Program-made: the position numbers and the translations under genes
Virus record (IMG/VR): IMGVR_UViG_3300022668_000024
Location: 1 to 47,793 of that record
Reading direction: 5' to 3' (one strand)
From: a virus
DNA: 47,793 nucleotides
In this document: positions 1-5,787 of the stretch, piece after piece
Position numbering within the stretch: position 1 is the stretch's first letter
Layout: each line of letters opens with the position of its first letter
The notes under the pieces: generated by a model
Databases searched by the model: none
What the model saw: only the letters and a program-made list of their open reading frames with translations
Told to the model about the DNA's origin: nothing

Positions 1-31
1 GTAAATTGGCGGCTTTTATGTTCGTATAAAT

Positions 32-44
32 TAACTATTAATAA
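32..44. repeat. 13-bp direct repeat, left copy
   Basis: The sequence TAACTATTAATAA occurs here and again at 4926-4938, just before the recombinase gene. The two copies bracket the whole cassette array. It is AT-rich, so chance is possible, but its placement suits an array boundary or a recombinase-related site. This is inference. Confidence 0.35.
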
Positions 45-89
45 CGCTAGCCTGCTTAATTGCACAATAGATAAAATTGATAGCCGCTT

Positions 90-224
90 GCATACAACGA
101 TAAAGTATATGTGGTCGGTTGCATTTAATGGCACGAAACTACGCATACCAACGAAACTAAATAAATGAGATAAAACAACAATAACGAACTAAGCTGCAAC
201 TGCCATATATACGGTGTTGTACGC
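90..224 (+). repeat. attC-like imperfect inverted repeat 1
   Basis: The left arm (90-123) and right arm (195-224) pair when folded: an outer ACAAC/GTTGT box, then an inner GTATATGTGG / CCATATATAC box, then GTTGCA / TGCAAC. The left arm carries six bases between AAC and GTATAT, while the right arm carries three between ATATAC and GTT, so the stem has a fixed asymmetric unpaired spacer. About 70 bases lie in the loop. The same layout recurs at 2972/3862 and at 4573-4695. It resembles integron attC sites (R''-L''-loop-L'-R'). Recombination at the site is inferred. Confidence 0.65.
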
Positions 225-242
225 TTTTAAAAATGCGGAATT

Positions 243-557
243 ATGAATGGAAAATATTTAATAAATACAGATGAATGGTTTGTTGCACCTGATGGGAATA
301 GCTACAAAGCAGCGTGGGGAGATGTTGAAATAGTAGAAGATACTTTTTTAGGACTAAAGACCAATCGAAATAGCAGTAACTGGTTTGCTAAAGTGGGGAG
401 CGAGGATAAGCATGTTATAATTGCAGGATGTCAAATACACTATGCTGTGAAATGTGATAAAAAACCAAACACCAAGCCGAGCGAGGAGTGGCAAGCAGAT
501 GCAACCAATGGAATAAAGGAGTTTAAAGCACCATGCCGAATATATGTAGCACAGTAG
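243..557 (+). CDS. Hypothetical protein, 104 aa, first gene of the cassette array
   Basis: Not recognised. It is a soluble protein with no signal peptide or membrane segment, rich in aromatic residues and charged turns (a DEWFVAPDG start, a WFAKVG segment in the middle). It begins at the ATG 18 bases after the attC-like repeat at 90-224, so it sits as the first single-gene unit of the array. Downstream, at about 569, a GCGTACAA stretch resembles the outer box of the attC-like sites. The leader has no Shine-Dalgarno, as is usual here. Confidence 0.6.
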   Translation: MNGKYLINTDEWFVAPDGNSYKAAWGDVEIVEDTFLGLKTNRNSSNWFAKVGSEDKHVIIAGCQIHYAVKCDKKPNTKPSEEWQADATNGIKEFKAPCRIYVAQ

Positions 558-622
558 CATTTTTTATTGCGTACAATGGTTTGGTATGTTTAGAAAATTT
601 AACGACTTAAAAGAACAGAATT

Positions 623-886
623 ATGAATACTATATTACAAAAAATAATGGAACTTGGAGCTATGGAAGATAGAGCTTGTTCAGAGAAAGAAAGAAAACTG
701 ATAATTAATGAAGCAGAAGTACTTTATAATAAGCACTTAGCTGAGTTAAATTTATTAAATATACCTGATGTTGTACAGCAAAGCGAACTGTTAAGTGGCT
801 TTAAATATTGGTATGACCATTTAAGTGTTGAAGAAGATAATATGTACGAAGGTAGGTATGAAGAGGTATATTTAGCCACTTTATAG
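623..886 (+). CDS. Hypothetical protein, 87 aa, with SELL-WY motif
   Basis: Not recognised. The protein is helical and acidic. The segment QQSELLSGFKYWYDHL (residues about 52-67) resembles SQRSELLAFLVWYRKQ in the 1980-2318 protein of the same array, and both are followed by a motif ending near the C-terminus with Tyr and Glu. The two may be distant relatives carried as separate cassettes. The stop codon runs straight into GTGTACAACG, which resembles the outer box of the attC-like repeats. Confidence 0.6.
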   Translation: MNTILQKIMELGAMEDRACSEKERKLIINEAEVLYNKHLAELNLLNIPDVVQQSELLSGFKYWYDHLSVEEDNMYEGRYEEVYLATL

Positions 887-969
887 TGTACAACGAGATT
901 AATAAACGTTGAGCCGTAATGAAACGAGAAAATATAACACGAGTACGAATGATTAATTAAATTTTTAAT

Positions 970-1344
970 ATGAAAACCACACCAATAAAATTACTTACTG
1001 AGCAAATTAATCATTACAAAACGTTTAAGCAGATAGTGATTGATAAGTATAAAAATGGAGAAATTACAGAGCTAAAAAAGGATTCTGTAATTTGCGATAC
1101 TGAAAAGCAGATACAAACTTTTGAAGATGCTGTAAAAAATTTAACACCACAGCCGAAACCACGAGCTAATAAAAAGGCTTTACGTTTATTTGGTGTTGTG
1201 CCTAGTTTTTTACAGGTATTTGTTGAAATACTTGGCTATTGCGCTTTTTCTTATATAGTGTGCTTTTTAATATTTGGCGGTGAATTTCATATTGAGATAT
1301 ACTTTAAAGAAAGTATTGAAGCATTAAAGAATATTTTAAATTAG
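970..1344 (+). CDS. Hypothetical membrane protein, 124 aa
   Basis: Not recognised. The N-terminal 80 residues are charged and helical (probable short coiled coil around residues 10-55). Residues about 78-105 are hydrophobic, including the run LGYCAFSYIVCFLIFGG, and form one likely membrane-spanning segment. The protein is therefore probably anchored with the N-terminal part in the cytoplasm. A GGCACAACGG sequence overlapping the stop resembles the outer box of the array's inverted repeats. Confidence 0.55.
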   Translation: MKTTPIKLLTEQINHYKTFKQIVIDKYKNGEITELKKDSVICDTEKQIQTFEDAVKNLTPQPKPRANKKALRLFGVVPSFLQVFVEILGYCAFSYIVCFLIFGGEFHIEIYFKESIEALKNILN

Positions 1345-1421
1345 GCACAACGGTTTACATAAGAATAGTACGAGAAATTTAGTATAAATTATAAACGAGA
1401 TAAAAATTAAAATTGATTATT

Positions 1422-1607
1422 ATGACTAAATCTTTAACATTTACATGGGGAGTTTGCGAAATGCATATTTCCGATACTGACGAAGAAAAAGAAATTGGGA
1501 TTAGCATTCTCGATAAACAAACAGAAGATGAAAATGTGGTGTATTTAACTGAGGAAAATATTATTTCGCTTAGAGAACACTTAGACTACATTATAGCTAA
1601 ATTTTAA
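1422..1607 (+). CDS. Small acidic hypothetical protein, 61 aa
   Basis: Not recognised. The ATG at 1422 (MTKSLTFTWG...) is preferred to the in-frame one at 1413, because starts in this array are typically preceded by ATT or TATT directly before ATG. The protein is acidic (a DTDEEKE segment) with beta-strand-like ends. It lies between the membrane-protein cassette and a GTTAGGC core-like site at 1668. Confidence 0.5.
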   Translation: MTKSLTFTWGVCEMHISDTDEEKEIGISILDKQTEDENVVYLTEENIISLREHLDYIIAKF

Positions 1608-1667
1608 TTGATTAATTAACCACCACCGCAACTACGAGCGCAACAATAAGTATTATTTTTATGTGTT

Positions 1668-1899
1668 GTTAGGCTTTCGTTTTTGTGGGTAGGCAACTGA
1701 AATAAAAAGATGGATAAATTAAATTTAAGACTTAGAAAGCCAAGTAGCACTGGAATTTTTCACGATAGCAGAGCAGATACAGCTCTTTTTATGAAAGTTT
1801 TTAATGCACTACACGACAAGGTAAATGAAATGATTGATGAAAACACCGAACTTAAAAAACGCATTAAAGATTTAGAAGCGAGGGCAAATGAAGCCTAAC
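1668..1899 (+). repeat. Integron-like cassette ends GTTAGGC ... GCCTAAC
   Basis: GTTAGGC at 1668-1674 fits the integron core-site consensus GTTRRRY. GCCTAAC at 1893-1899 fits its complement RYYYAAC. They bracket the single gene 1710-1898 exactly as the two ends of a classical integron cassette would, with the second box overlapping the stop codon. Recombination activity is not shown by sequence alone. Confidence 0.5.
1710..1898 (+). CDS. Small coiled-coil hypothetical protein, 62 aa
   Basis: Not recognised. Residues about 27-60 are a heptad-like charged helix (NEMIDENTELKKRIKDLEAR), suggesting an oligomerising coiled coil. The N-terminal part is basic. It is the only gene between the GTTAGGC and GCCTAAC boxes at 1668 and 1893, so it looks like a one-gene cassette. 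Confidence 0.55.
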   Translation: MDKLNLRLRKPSSTGIFHDSRADTALFMKVFNALHDKVNEMIDENTELKKRIKDLEARANEA

Positions 1900-1979
1900 G
1901 AGCTTGCGGTATGATTTCGTTTGCTCTTCCGAATTAGCACAAAGTAAGAGCGTGATTATAAACTTTAAATAACCGATCG

Positions 1980-2318
1980 ATGGAAATTAGATTAAATATA
2001 TTTGACGAAAACAACAAGTGGGTGGGTCAGGAATACCTTACCGAAAAAGGGAAATGGCTACACAGGTGGACGCTAAAAGGAGAGCTTGAAAAGGGTAGTT
2101 GGCGAGGGCGAGCCAAAGGAGATAATGAGTTGAATTGGAGGTATGAGCGTGTGGAGGAAGAAGATTCAATCGGGCTAAAAGCAAATGAATTATTACCGCA
2201 TGTTAGCCAGCGAAGCGAACTTTTGGCTTTTTTGGTGTGGTATAGAAAACAGCCAGATTTGCATAGTTGGAGTGTTGACATTGCGGTGCAACAGTATGAA
2301 AAAGCCAATTGTGGCTAA
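1980..2318 (+). CDS. Hypothetical protein, 112 aa, with SELL-WY motif
   Basis: Not recognised. The N-terminal half is Trp- and Gly-rich with predicted strands (KGKWLHRWTLKG). The C-terminal third (SQRSELLAFLVWYRKQ, then SVDIAVQQY) matches the style of the 623-886 protein. The stop overlaps the left arm of a 15-bp perfect inverted repeat (2317-2331 with 2668-2682). It is probably a cassette gene. Confidence 0.6.
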   Translation: MEIRLNIFDENNKWVGQEYLTEKGKWLHRWTLKGELEKGSWRGRAKGDNELNWRYERVEEEDSIGLKANELLPHVSQRSELLAFLVWYRKQPDLHSWSVDIAVQQYEKANCG

Positions 2319-2379
2319 CGCTCCCGCACAAACGTAGTTTGATAAATGAGTAGTGATTTAATATTTAAAACAGTTTATT

Positions 2380-2559
2380 ATGAAAGATTTATTTAATTGG
2401 CTATTTAGTGTCGCAACACTTGCAACATTAGGAGTCACAGTTACAATTATCGTTGATTGCCTTATAAAAGGATCTAATTTCACTATATGGATAGTGCTTG
2501 CAAGTGTGGAGTTACATATTTGGATTTATTACATAAGGAAGGTTTTAAATATAAAATAA
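2380..2559 (+). CDS. Small two-segment membrane protein, 59 aa
   Basis: Not recognised. Two hydrophobic stretches (residues about 6-29 and 34-52) separated by the polar turn KGSN suggest a two-span membrane hairpin. It begins ATG AAA GAT after an ATT triplet, like its neighbours. It sits wholly inside the inverted repeat 2317-2682. Possible roles such as superinfection exclusion or a holin-like function cannot be judged from the sequence. Confidence 0.5.
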   Translation: MKDLFNWLFSVATLATLGVTVTIIVDCLIKGSNFTIWIVLASVELHIWIYYIRKVLNIK

Positions 2560-2579
2560 CGAAAGCATTTAGAGAACTC

Positions 2580-2663
2580 AACAGGTCAAACAGCTCTACT
2601 GCTCCAAATTACGTTTGTGCAATGTTATGTTTCGTTACCGTAGCGGGCAGTAGAGCACCTGTT
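2580..2663 (+). repeat. Long hairpin with 6-base bulge
   Basis: AACAGGT (2580-2586) pairs with ACCTGTT (2657-2663), and GCTCTACTGC (2593-2602) pairs nearly perfectly with GCAGTAGAGC (2647-2656). Six unpaired bases lie on the left arm only. The one-sided bulge is like the asymmetric spacers of the other array repeats and of attC sites. It follows the 59-aa membrane gene. Confidence 0.6.
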
Positions 2664-2739
2664 TAGGTTGTGCGGGAGCGTTATGTTTAAATGGTATTTC
2701 GGGAGTGCCCGAATCTTAAATTAATTAAATTTGTATAAA

Positions 2740-2910
2740 ATGAAACTACTTATCAAATACTTGGAATTAAAATTGAAATGGTTACGTATTTTGCATAGAA
2801 CATTATTTGGATTTGATGGACTGCATACTGATAGAGAAATGAAGTTTAGGTACGGGAAAATGTATCCTTTGCAAAATTTCATTGAGCTACTTAAGCGAAA
2901 ATTTAAATAA
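2740..2910 (+). CDS. Small basic hypothetical protein, 56 aa
   Basis: Not recognised. It is a Lys/Arg-rich, Leu-rich small protein (MKLLIKYLELKLKWLRILHR...), possibly membrane-associated or nucleic-acid binding. A short TTCGGG/CCCGAA hairpin (2698-2713) lies just upstream, and TAAATTTG at 2726-2733 matches the Bacteroidetes -7 element but without a convincing -33 element. The assignment rests on the open frame and the position between array repeats. Confidence 0.4.
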   Translation: MKLLIKYLELKLKWLRILHRTLFGFDGLHTDREMKFRYGKMYPLQNFIELLKRKFK

Positions 2911-2971
2911 TTTTAGAGGCACGAAGAAATGACCAAAGCTTAGCACTAGGCTAAGCGGAGGTAATGAAAAC

Positions 2972-3890
2972 ATAACGGCTTTGTATATGGTGCGTTGCAT
3001 CACTAAAGTTGATTTGAAAAACTAAACTAAAAATTTTAAAAATGAGCGATGGACAATTAGGCTTTGCCTACAATACGATAAATTACACCCTAATAACTAA
3101 GTTTAAAAACAGAGAGGTAAAAGCAAAAAATACTTTTACTATTAGTGAGATTGAAAAAGCAACAGCGTATGCATTTATAAGAACTTACCACTATTTAAAA
3201 GATGCTAAGTTTTTTGCTAAATATTGCTATGGCTTGTTTTTAGATGGGGAGTTAGTTGGAGCTGCAACGTATAGCAACCCACAAGGCATAGTGGCTATGA
3301 AAAGTTGGTTTAACTTGCCTAACAGCGACCAAAGTGTATTAGAACTTAGTAGGCTTTGTATGTTGCCCGAATTAAATGGAACTAATGCAACAAGTTACCT
3401 ATTAGGTAATAGCATGAAGCAGTTAAAAAGCCATGACATAAAAGCCGTTATAACTTTAGCTGACAATAGTAGGCATGTTGGGAGCATTTACCAAGTTTGT
3501 AATTTTAAATACTACGGATTAACCGATAAGAAAACAGATTTTTATGTTGCCGATGGTAGAGTAAACCCAAGAGGTAAAACAAAAGACTTGCATGGTGTAT
3601 GGCTGCCTAGAACTAGAAAGCATAGATATTGCTTTTTACTTGACAAGAAAATGCCAATAATGATAACAGAGCAAGATAGACCAACTTTAACAGAAACAGA
3701 TGATTATGATTGTTGTAATAAAACTAATAAAGTGTTTGATAAAAGGTTTAAAGAATGGTACACTTGCCCTAAATGTACAGAGCGTATTAAGTTGTTAGAA
3801 AAAGAGGGAGGGGATTTTTAAAATTTGACAATTACGCACAAATGCTAATTAAATGAACTGAAGCAATGCACTATATACGTTGTTAGGCAC
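2972..3890 (+). repeat. Split attC-like arms flanking the Mom-like gene
   Basis: The left arm (2972-3000) and right arm (3862-3890) are complementary: AAC-N6-GTATATGGTGCGTTGC against GCAATGCACTATATAC-N3-GTT. The 6-versus-3 spacer asymmetry matches the compact repeats at 90-224 and 4573-4695. Here the two arms are separated by 860 bases holding one complete 259-aa gene. Either the gene was inserted into the loop of a site, or two different sites were separated by cassette gain. Confidence 0.6.
3042..3821 (+). CDS. Mom-like DNA-modifying acyltransferase (GNAT fold), 259 aa
   Basis: Probably modifies adenines in phage DNA, as phage Mu Mom does, protecting it from host restriction. Residues 49-160 match the Mom family pattern I know: YHYLKD, then YGLFLDGELVGAATYSNP, then VLELSRLCMLPE, NATSYLLGNSMKQL, and the hallmark LADNSRHVGSIYQVCNFKYYG. 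The C-terminal 50 residues add a Cys pair and a CPKC zinc-binding-like motif. It is the only gene between the two complementary arms at 2972 and 3862, so it looks like mobile cargo. The family call is good; the exact chemical modification is unknown. Confidence 0.75.
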   Translation: MSDGQLGFAYNTINYTLITKFKNREVKAKNTFTISEIEKATAYAFIRTYHYLKDAKFFAKYCYGLFLDGELVGAATYSNPQGIVAMKSWFNLPNSDQSVLELSRLCMLPELNGTNATSYLLGNSMKQLKSHDIKAVITLADNSRHVGSIYQVCNFKYYGLTDKKTDFYVADGRVNPRGKTKDLHGVWLPRTRKHRYCFLLDKKMPIMITEQDRPTLTETDDYDCCNKTNKVFDKRFKEWYTCPKCTERIKLLEKEGGDF

Positions 3891-3960
3891 AGTACTTTTT
3901 ATAAGAGCTACTGAGCTACAAATAACAGCGTATAAATTCCTTTTTAGTATTGTGCCTAAC
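3882..3960 (+). repeat. Inverted repeat GTTAGGC...GCCTAAC without a gene
   Basis: GTTAGGCACAGTACT (3882-3896) pairs with AGTATTGTGCCTAAC (3946-3960), with one mismatch. Both ends fit the integron core consensus (GTTRRRY / RYYYAAC). Only about 50 bases and no reading frame lie between, so it is either an empty cassette or a complete folded recombination site. Confidence 0.6.
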
Positions 3961-3974
3961 GAAAATAATAAGAC

Positions 3975-4082
3975 ATGCAAAATATAGATAAATACAGTAG
4001 AAAACTAAACGCTAAATTAACATTAATAGGAGCTATTATACTGGCAGTAGTTAGCTTTTGTTTGTTTTATTTAGTGTTATAA
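3975..4082 (+). CDS. Very small membrane protein, 35 aa
   Basis: Not recognised. After a charged N-terminus (MQNIDKYSRKLNAK) comes one hydrophobic segment of about 18 residues (LIGAIILAVVSFCLFYLVL). This is the arrangement of a single-span small membrane protein. The frame is short, so the call rests on the clean TM profile and the ATG placement directly after the inverted repeat at 3882-3960. Confidence 0.4.
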   Translation: MQNIDKYSRKLNAKLTLIGAIILAVVSFCLFYLVL

Positions 4083-4095
4083 ACTTTTATTAGCG

Positions 4096-4284
4096 ATGGG
4101 AAAAATACATTATAGAGATGGAAGTATTTGCGTAGATGCACCGTATTATGAAAAAGAGAAATGGATAAAGCGTGAAGAGTGGGGAGCTGCATGTGGCTAC
4201 ATTCGAAAAAACACTACCTACGATAAAGAAGCTGTGACTTGTTTTTATTGCAAAAGAGAATTGCAGCGTAGGAATTGTTTATAA
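4096..4284 (+). CDS. Small Cys-containing hypothetical protein, 62 aa
   Basis: Not recognised. It is basic, with Tyr- and Trp-rich N-terminal residues and a C-terminal CFYCKREL pair of cysteines. With the upstream Cys34 this could form a zinc site. The stop codon overlaps the left outer box of the attC-like site 4277-4374, the typical position in this array. Confidence 0.5.
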   Translation: MGKIHYRDGSICVDAPYYEKEKWIKREEWGAACGYIRKNTTYDKEAVTCFYCKRELQRRNCL

Positions 4285-4374
4285 CGTAGATGCGGTATGA
4301 ATAGTGCCGATGCAGAACTATTTAAATTACATACAAAGATTGACAGGCATTATTTATGACCGCTTGTTATAAAC
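4277..4374 (+). repeat. attC-like imperfect inverted repeat 2
   Basis: A compact 98-base site. The outer box GTTTATAAC (4277-4285) is perfectly complementary to GTTATAAAC (4366-4374). Inside it are a 7-versus-3 unpaired spacer and then a paired box (CGGTATGAATAGTGCC against GGCATTATTTATGACCG). This is the cleanest single attC-like structure in the array. The mechanism is inferred. Confidence 0.7.
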
Positions 4375-4384
4375 TGATAAAATT

Positions 4385-4564
4385 ATGGCTTATAAATTAA
4401 AACCAGTACGCTGCGATAATTGCAAACATTGGACACGCAACCCTATATATGATTACGAAGGAGTATGTGATAAAAGCGATAAGATTACAAGAGAACACCA
4501 TGTTTGCAATTTATTACCCACAAATGATGATAGAAGAAATGCGAAAATAGACAAATGGAAATAA
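4385..4564 (+). CDS. Small zinc-finger-like protein, 59 aa
   Basis: Not recognised. The cysteine pattern CDNCKHW (residues 10-16), then VCD and HHVCN, gives four Cys plus His, suggesting a small zinc-binding fold. Similar small CxxC...C...C proteins are common phage hypotheticals. It is a single gene between the attC-like sites 4277-4374 and 4573-4695, so a one-gene cassette. Confidence 0.55.
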   Translation: MAYKLKPVRCDNCKHWTRNPIYDYEGVCDKSDKITREHHVCNLLPTNDDRRNAKIDKWK

Positions 4565-4572
4565 TTTTATTT

Positions 4573-4695
4573 GTTTATAACGTTGTAGTATATGTGGCGT
4601 TGAACACAGAACTACGGAAATGAGATACGGTAACAAATTAAAATAAAAGTTAAACCAAAGCACTGATGCAATGCCATATATACATTGTTGTGTGC
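4573..4695 (+). repeat. attC-like imperfect inverted repeat 3
   Basis: The left arm (4573-4602: outer box TTTATAAC, N6, GTATATGTGGCGTTG) pairs with the right arm (4668-4695: GCAATGCCATATATAC, N3, GTTGTGTGC). The inner 15 bases pair with few mismatches, while the outer boxes differ in the positions that come from the next cassette in an integron model. The structure and spacer asymmetry match the sites at 90-224 and 2972/3862. Confidence 0.7.
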
Positions 4696-4713
4696 TTTTA
4701 AAACTCGATTGAT

Positions 4714-4887
4714 ATGTACTACTTAAAGACAAAAGAATTTAGATATTTAGTGATAAGCTGGGGACGTGATGATGACGACCCCAAATACTTTACAGCTTTT
4801 AAACACAAAGGAAGCTCATTTTTTAAACGATACTCGAAAGTAATTGACATGTGCTTTTGGGGGCGGCGGTTGGTGCTAGAGTTTTAA
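4714..4887 (+). CDS. Small basic hypothetical protein, 57 aa
   Basis: Not recognised. It is a small, aromatic and basic protein (MYYLKTKEFRYLVISWG...). The beta-rich start and the GRRLVLEF end suggest a compact strand-rich fold. It is the last short gene before the recombinase and lies between site 4573-4695 and the terminal half-site at 4889. Confidence 0.5.
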   Translation: MYYLKTKEFRYLVISWGRDDDDPKYFTAFKHKGSSFFKRYSKVIDMCFWGRRLVLEF

Positions 4888-4888
4888 T

Positions 4889-4914
4889 TGCATACAACGA
4901 CAATTTATCACCAC
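4889..4914 (+). repeat. Terminal attC-like half-site
   Basis: GCATACAACGA at 4889-4899 repeats exactly the left arm of site 1 (90-100). No matching right arm was found before the recombinase gene. It appears to be the unpaired end of the array, beside the 13-bp repeat at 4926-4938. Confidence 0.45.
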
Positions 4915-4925
4915 CTAAGCTTAAC

Positions 4926-4938
4926 TAACTATTAATAA
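4926..4938. repeat. 13-bp direct repeat, right copy
   Basis: TAACTATTAATAA, identical to 32-44. It lies in the leader of the recombinase gene and, with the left copy, frames the array. Confidence 0.35.
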
Positions 4939-4953
4939 ATAAATTACAAAATT

Positions 4954-5784
4954 ATGAATACAGACTTTAATAAAAACCGTGTATTGGAATTTAAAAAATA
5001 CTTAACGAATATAAAGCGTTATTCAGATAATACAGTCAGCTCATATATTAGTAGTTTAGTTAAGTTTTTTAATTATTGTCAAAAGGATTCATCAAGAATT
5101 TATATGTCCGATGTTGATGATTATATTGAATATTTAGTTATTCAAAATTTATCATTTAGCACTCAAAATATATTTATAAGCTCTTTAATATTATACTTTA
5201 AAAAATTTCATCCAGAAAGAAGATTTGTAAATAAATTAGAAAGACCAGTTAATCAAGAAACGATACCAGACATATTATCAAAAGATGAAATAAATAAATT
5301 AATTGATTCGTATGATAATATCAAACACAAAGTTATTATAGGCTTTGTTTATTATCATGGTCTCAGAAAATCAGAAGCAATAAGTTTCAAACTATCTGAC
5401 TTTGATAAAGAAAATGGTTCAATTAAAATCAAACAATCAAAAGGTCGCAAAGATCGAATAGTTGGATTAAATTTAAAGTGTAGACAATTATTAATAGCTT
5501 ATTTCAATAAATACCATCCTATAGATTATTTATTTAACGGCCAAAATTCAGATCAATATTCGGCATCATCAATGGACAAAGTTTTAAAAAAAGGACTTAA
5601 AAAATGCAAAATAACAAAACATATTACCTTACATTCATTACGACACTCCTTCGCTTGCCACTTATATAATCAAGGTGTTAAGCTTGACAAAATACAATTA
5701 ATTCTAGGCCATTCATCGCCTAATACTACAAAAATATATGCAAAATTATCTGAAGAAAATATAATTAATATCCAAGTCGCTTAA
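4954..5784 (+). CDS. Tyrosine recombinase (Xer/phage integrase type), 276 aa
   Basis: Cuts and rejoins DNA by a 3'-phosphotyrosine mechanism. All catalytic residues are visible: Arg138 (HGLRKSE), Lys163 region (SKGRKDR), His227 and Arg230 (HSLRHSFA), His253 (LGHSS) and Tyr262 (KIYAKLS). Residues 1-95 form the usual SAM-like core-binding domain. The length is that of XerC/XerD. It lacks the extra helix insertion that marks integron integrases between the Lys region and HxxR. It stands at the end of the cassette array, and the helicase gene begins 3 bases after its stop. It could integrate the phage, shuffle the cassettes, or both; the sequence does not decide. Confidence 0.93.
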   Translation: MNTDFNKNRVLEFKKYLTNIKRYSDNTVSSYISSLVKFFNYCQKDSSRIYMSDVDDYIEYLVIQNLSFSTQNIFISSLILYFKKFHPERRFVNKLERPVNQETIPDILSKDEINKLIDSYDNIKHKVIIGFVYYHGLRKSEAISFKLSDFDKENGSIKIKQSKGRKDRIVGLNLKCRQLLIAYFNKYHPIDYLFNGQNSDQYSASSMDKVLKKGLKKCKITKHITLHSLRHSFACHLYNQGVKLDKIQLILGHSSPNTTKIYAKLSEENIINIQVA

Positions 5785-5787
5785 CCT

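Larger units (their letters stand above)
2317..2682 (+). repeat. 15-bp perfect inverted repeat bracketing a small gene
   Basis: AACGCTCCCGCACAA at 2317-2331 is exactly complementary to TTGTGCGGGAGCGTT at 2668-2682. The arms begin with AACG and end with CGTT, like the outer boxes of the other sites, but are GC-rich. Between them lie a 59-aa membrane-protein gene and a second long hairpin (2580-2663). Instead of a short loop, this inverted repeat encloses a gene. Confidence 0.65.
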
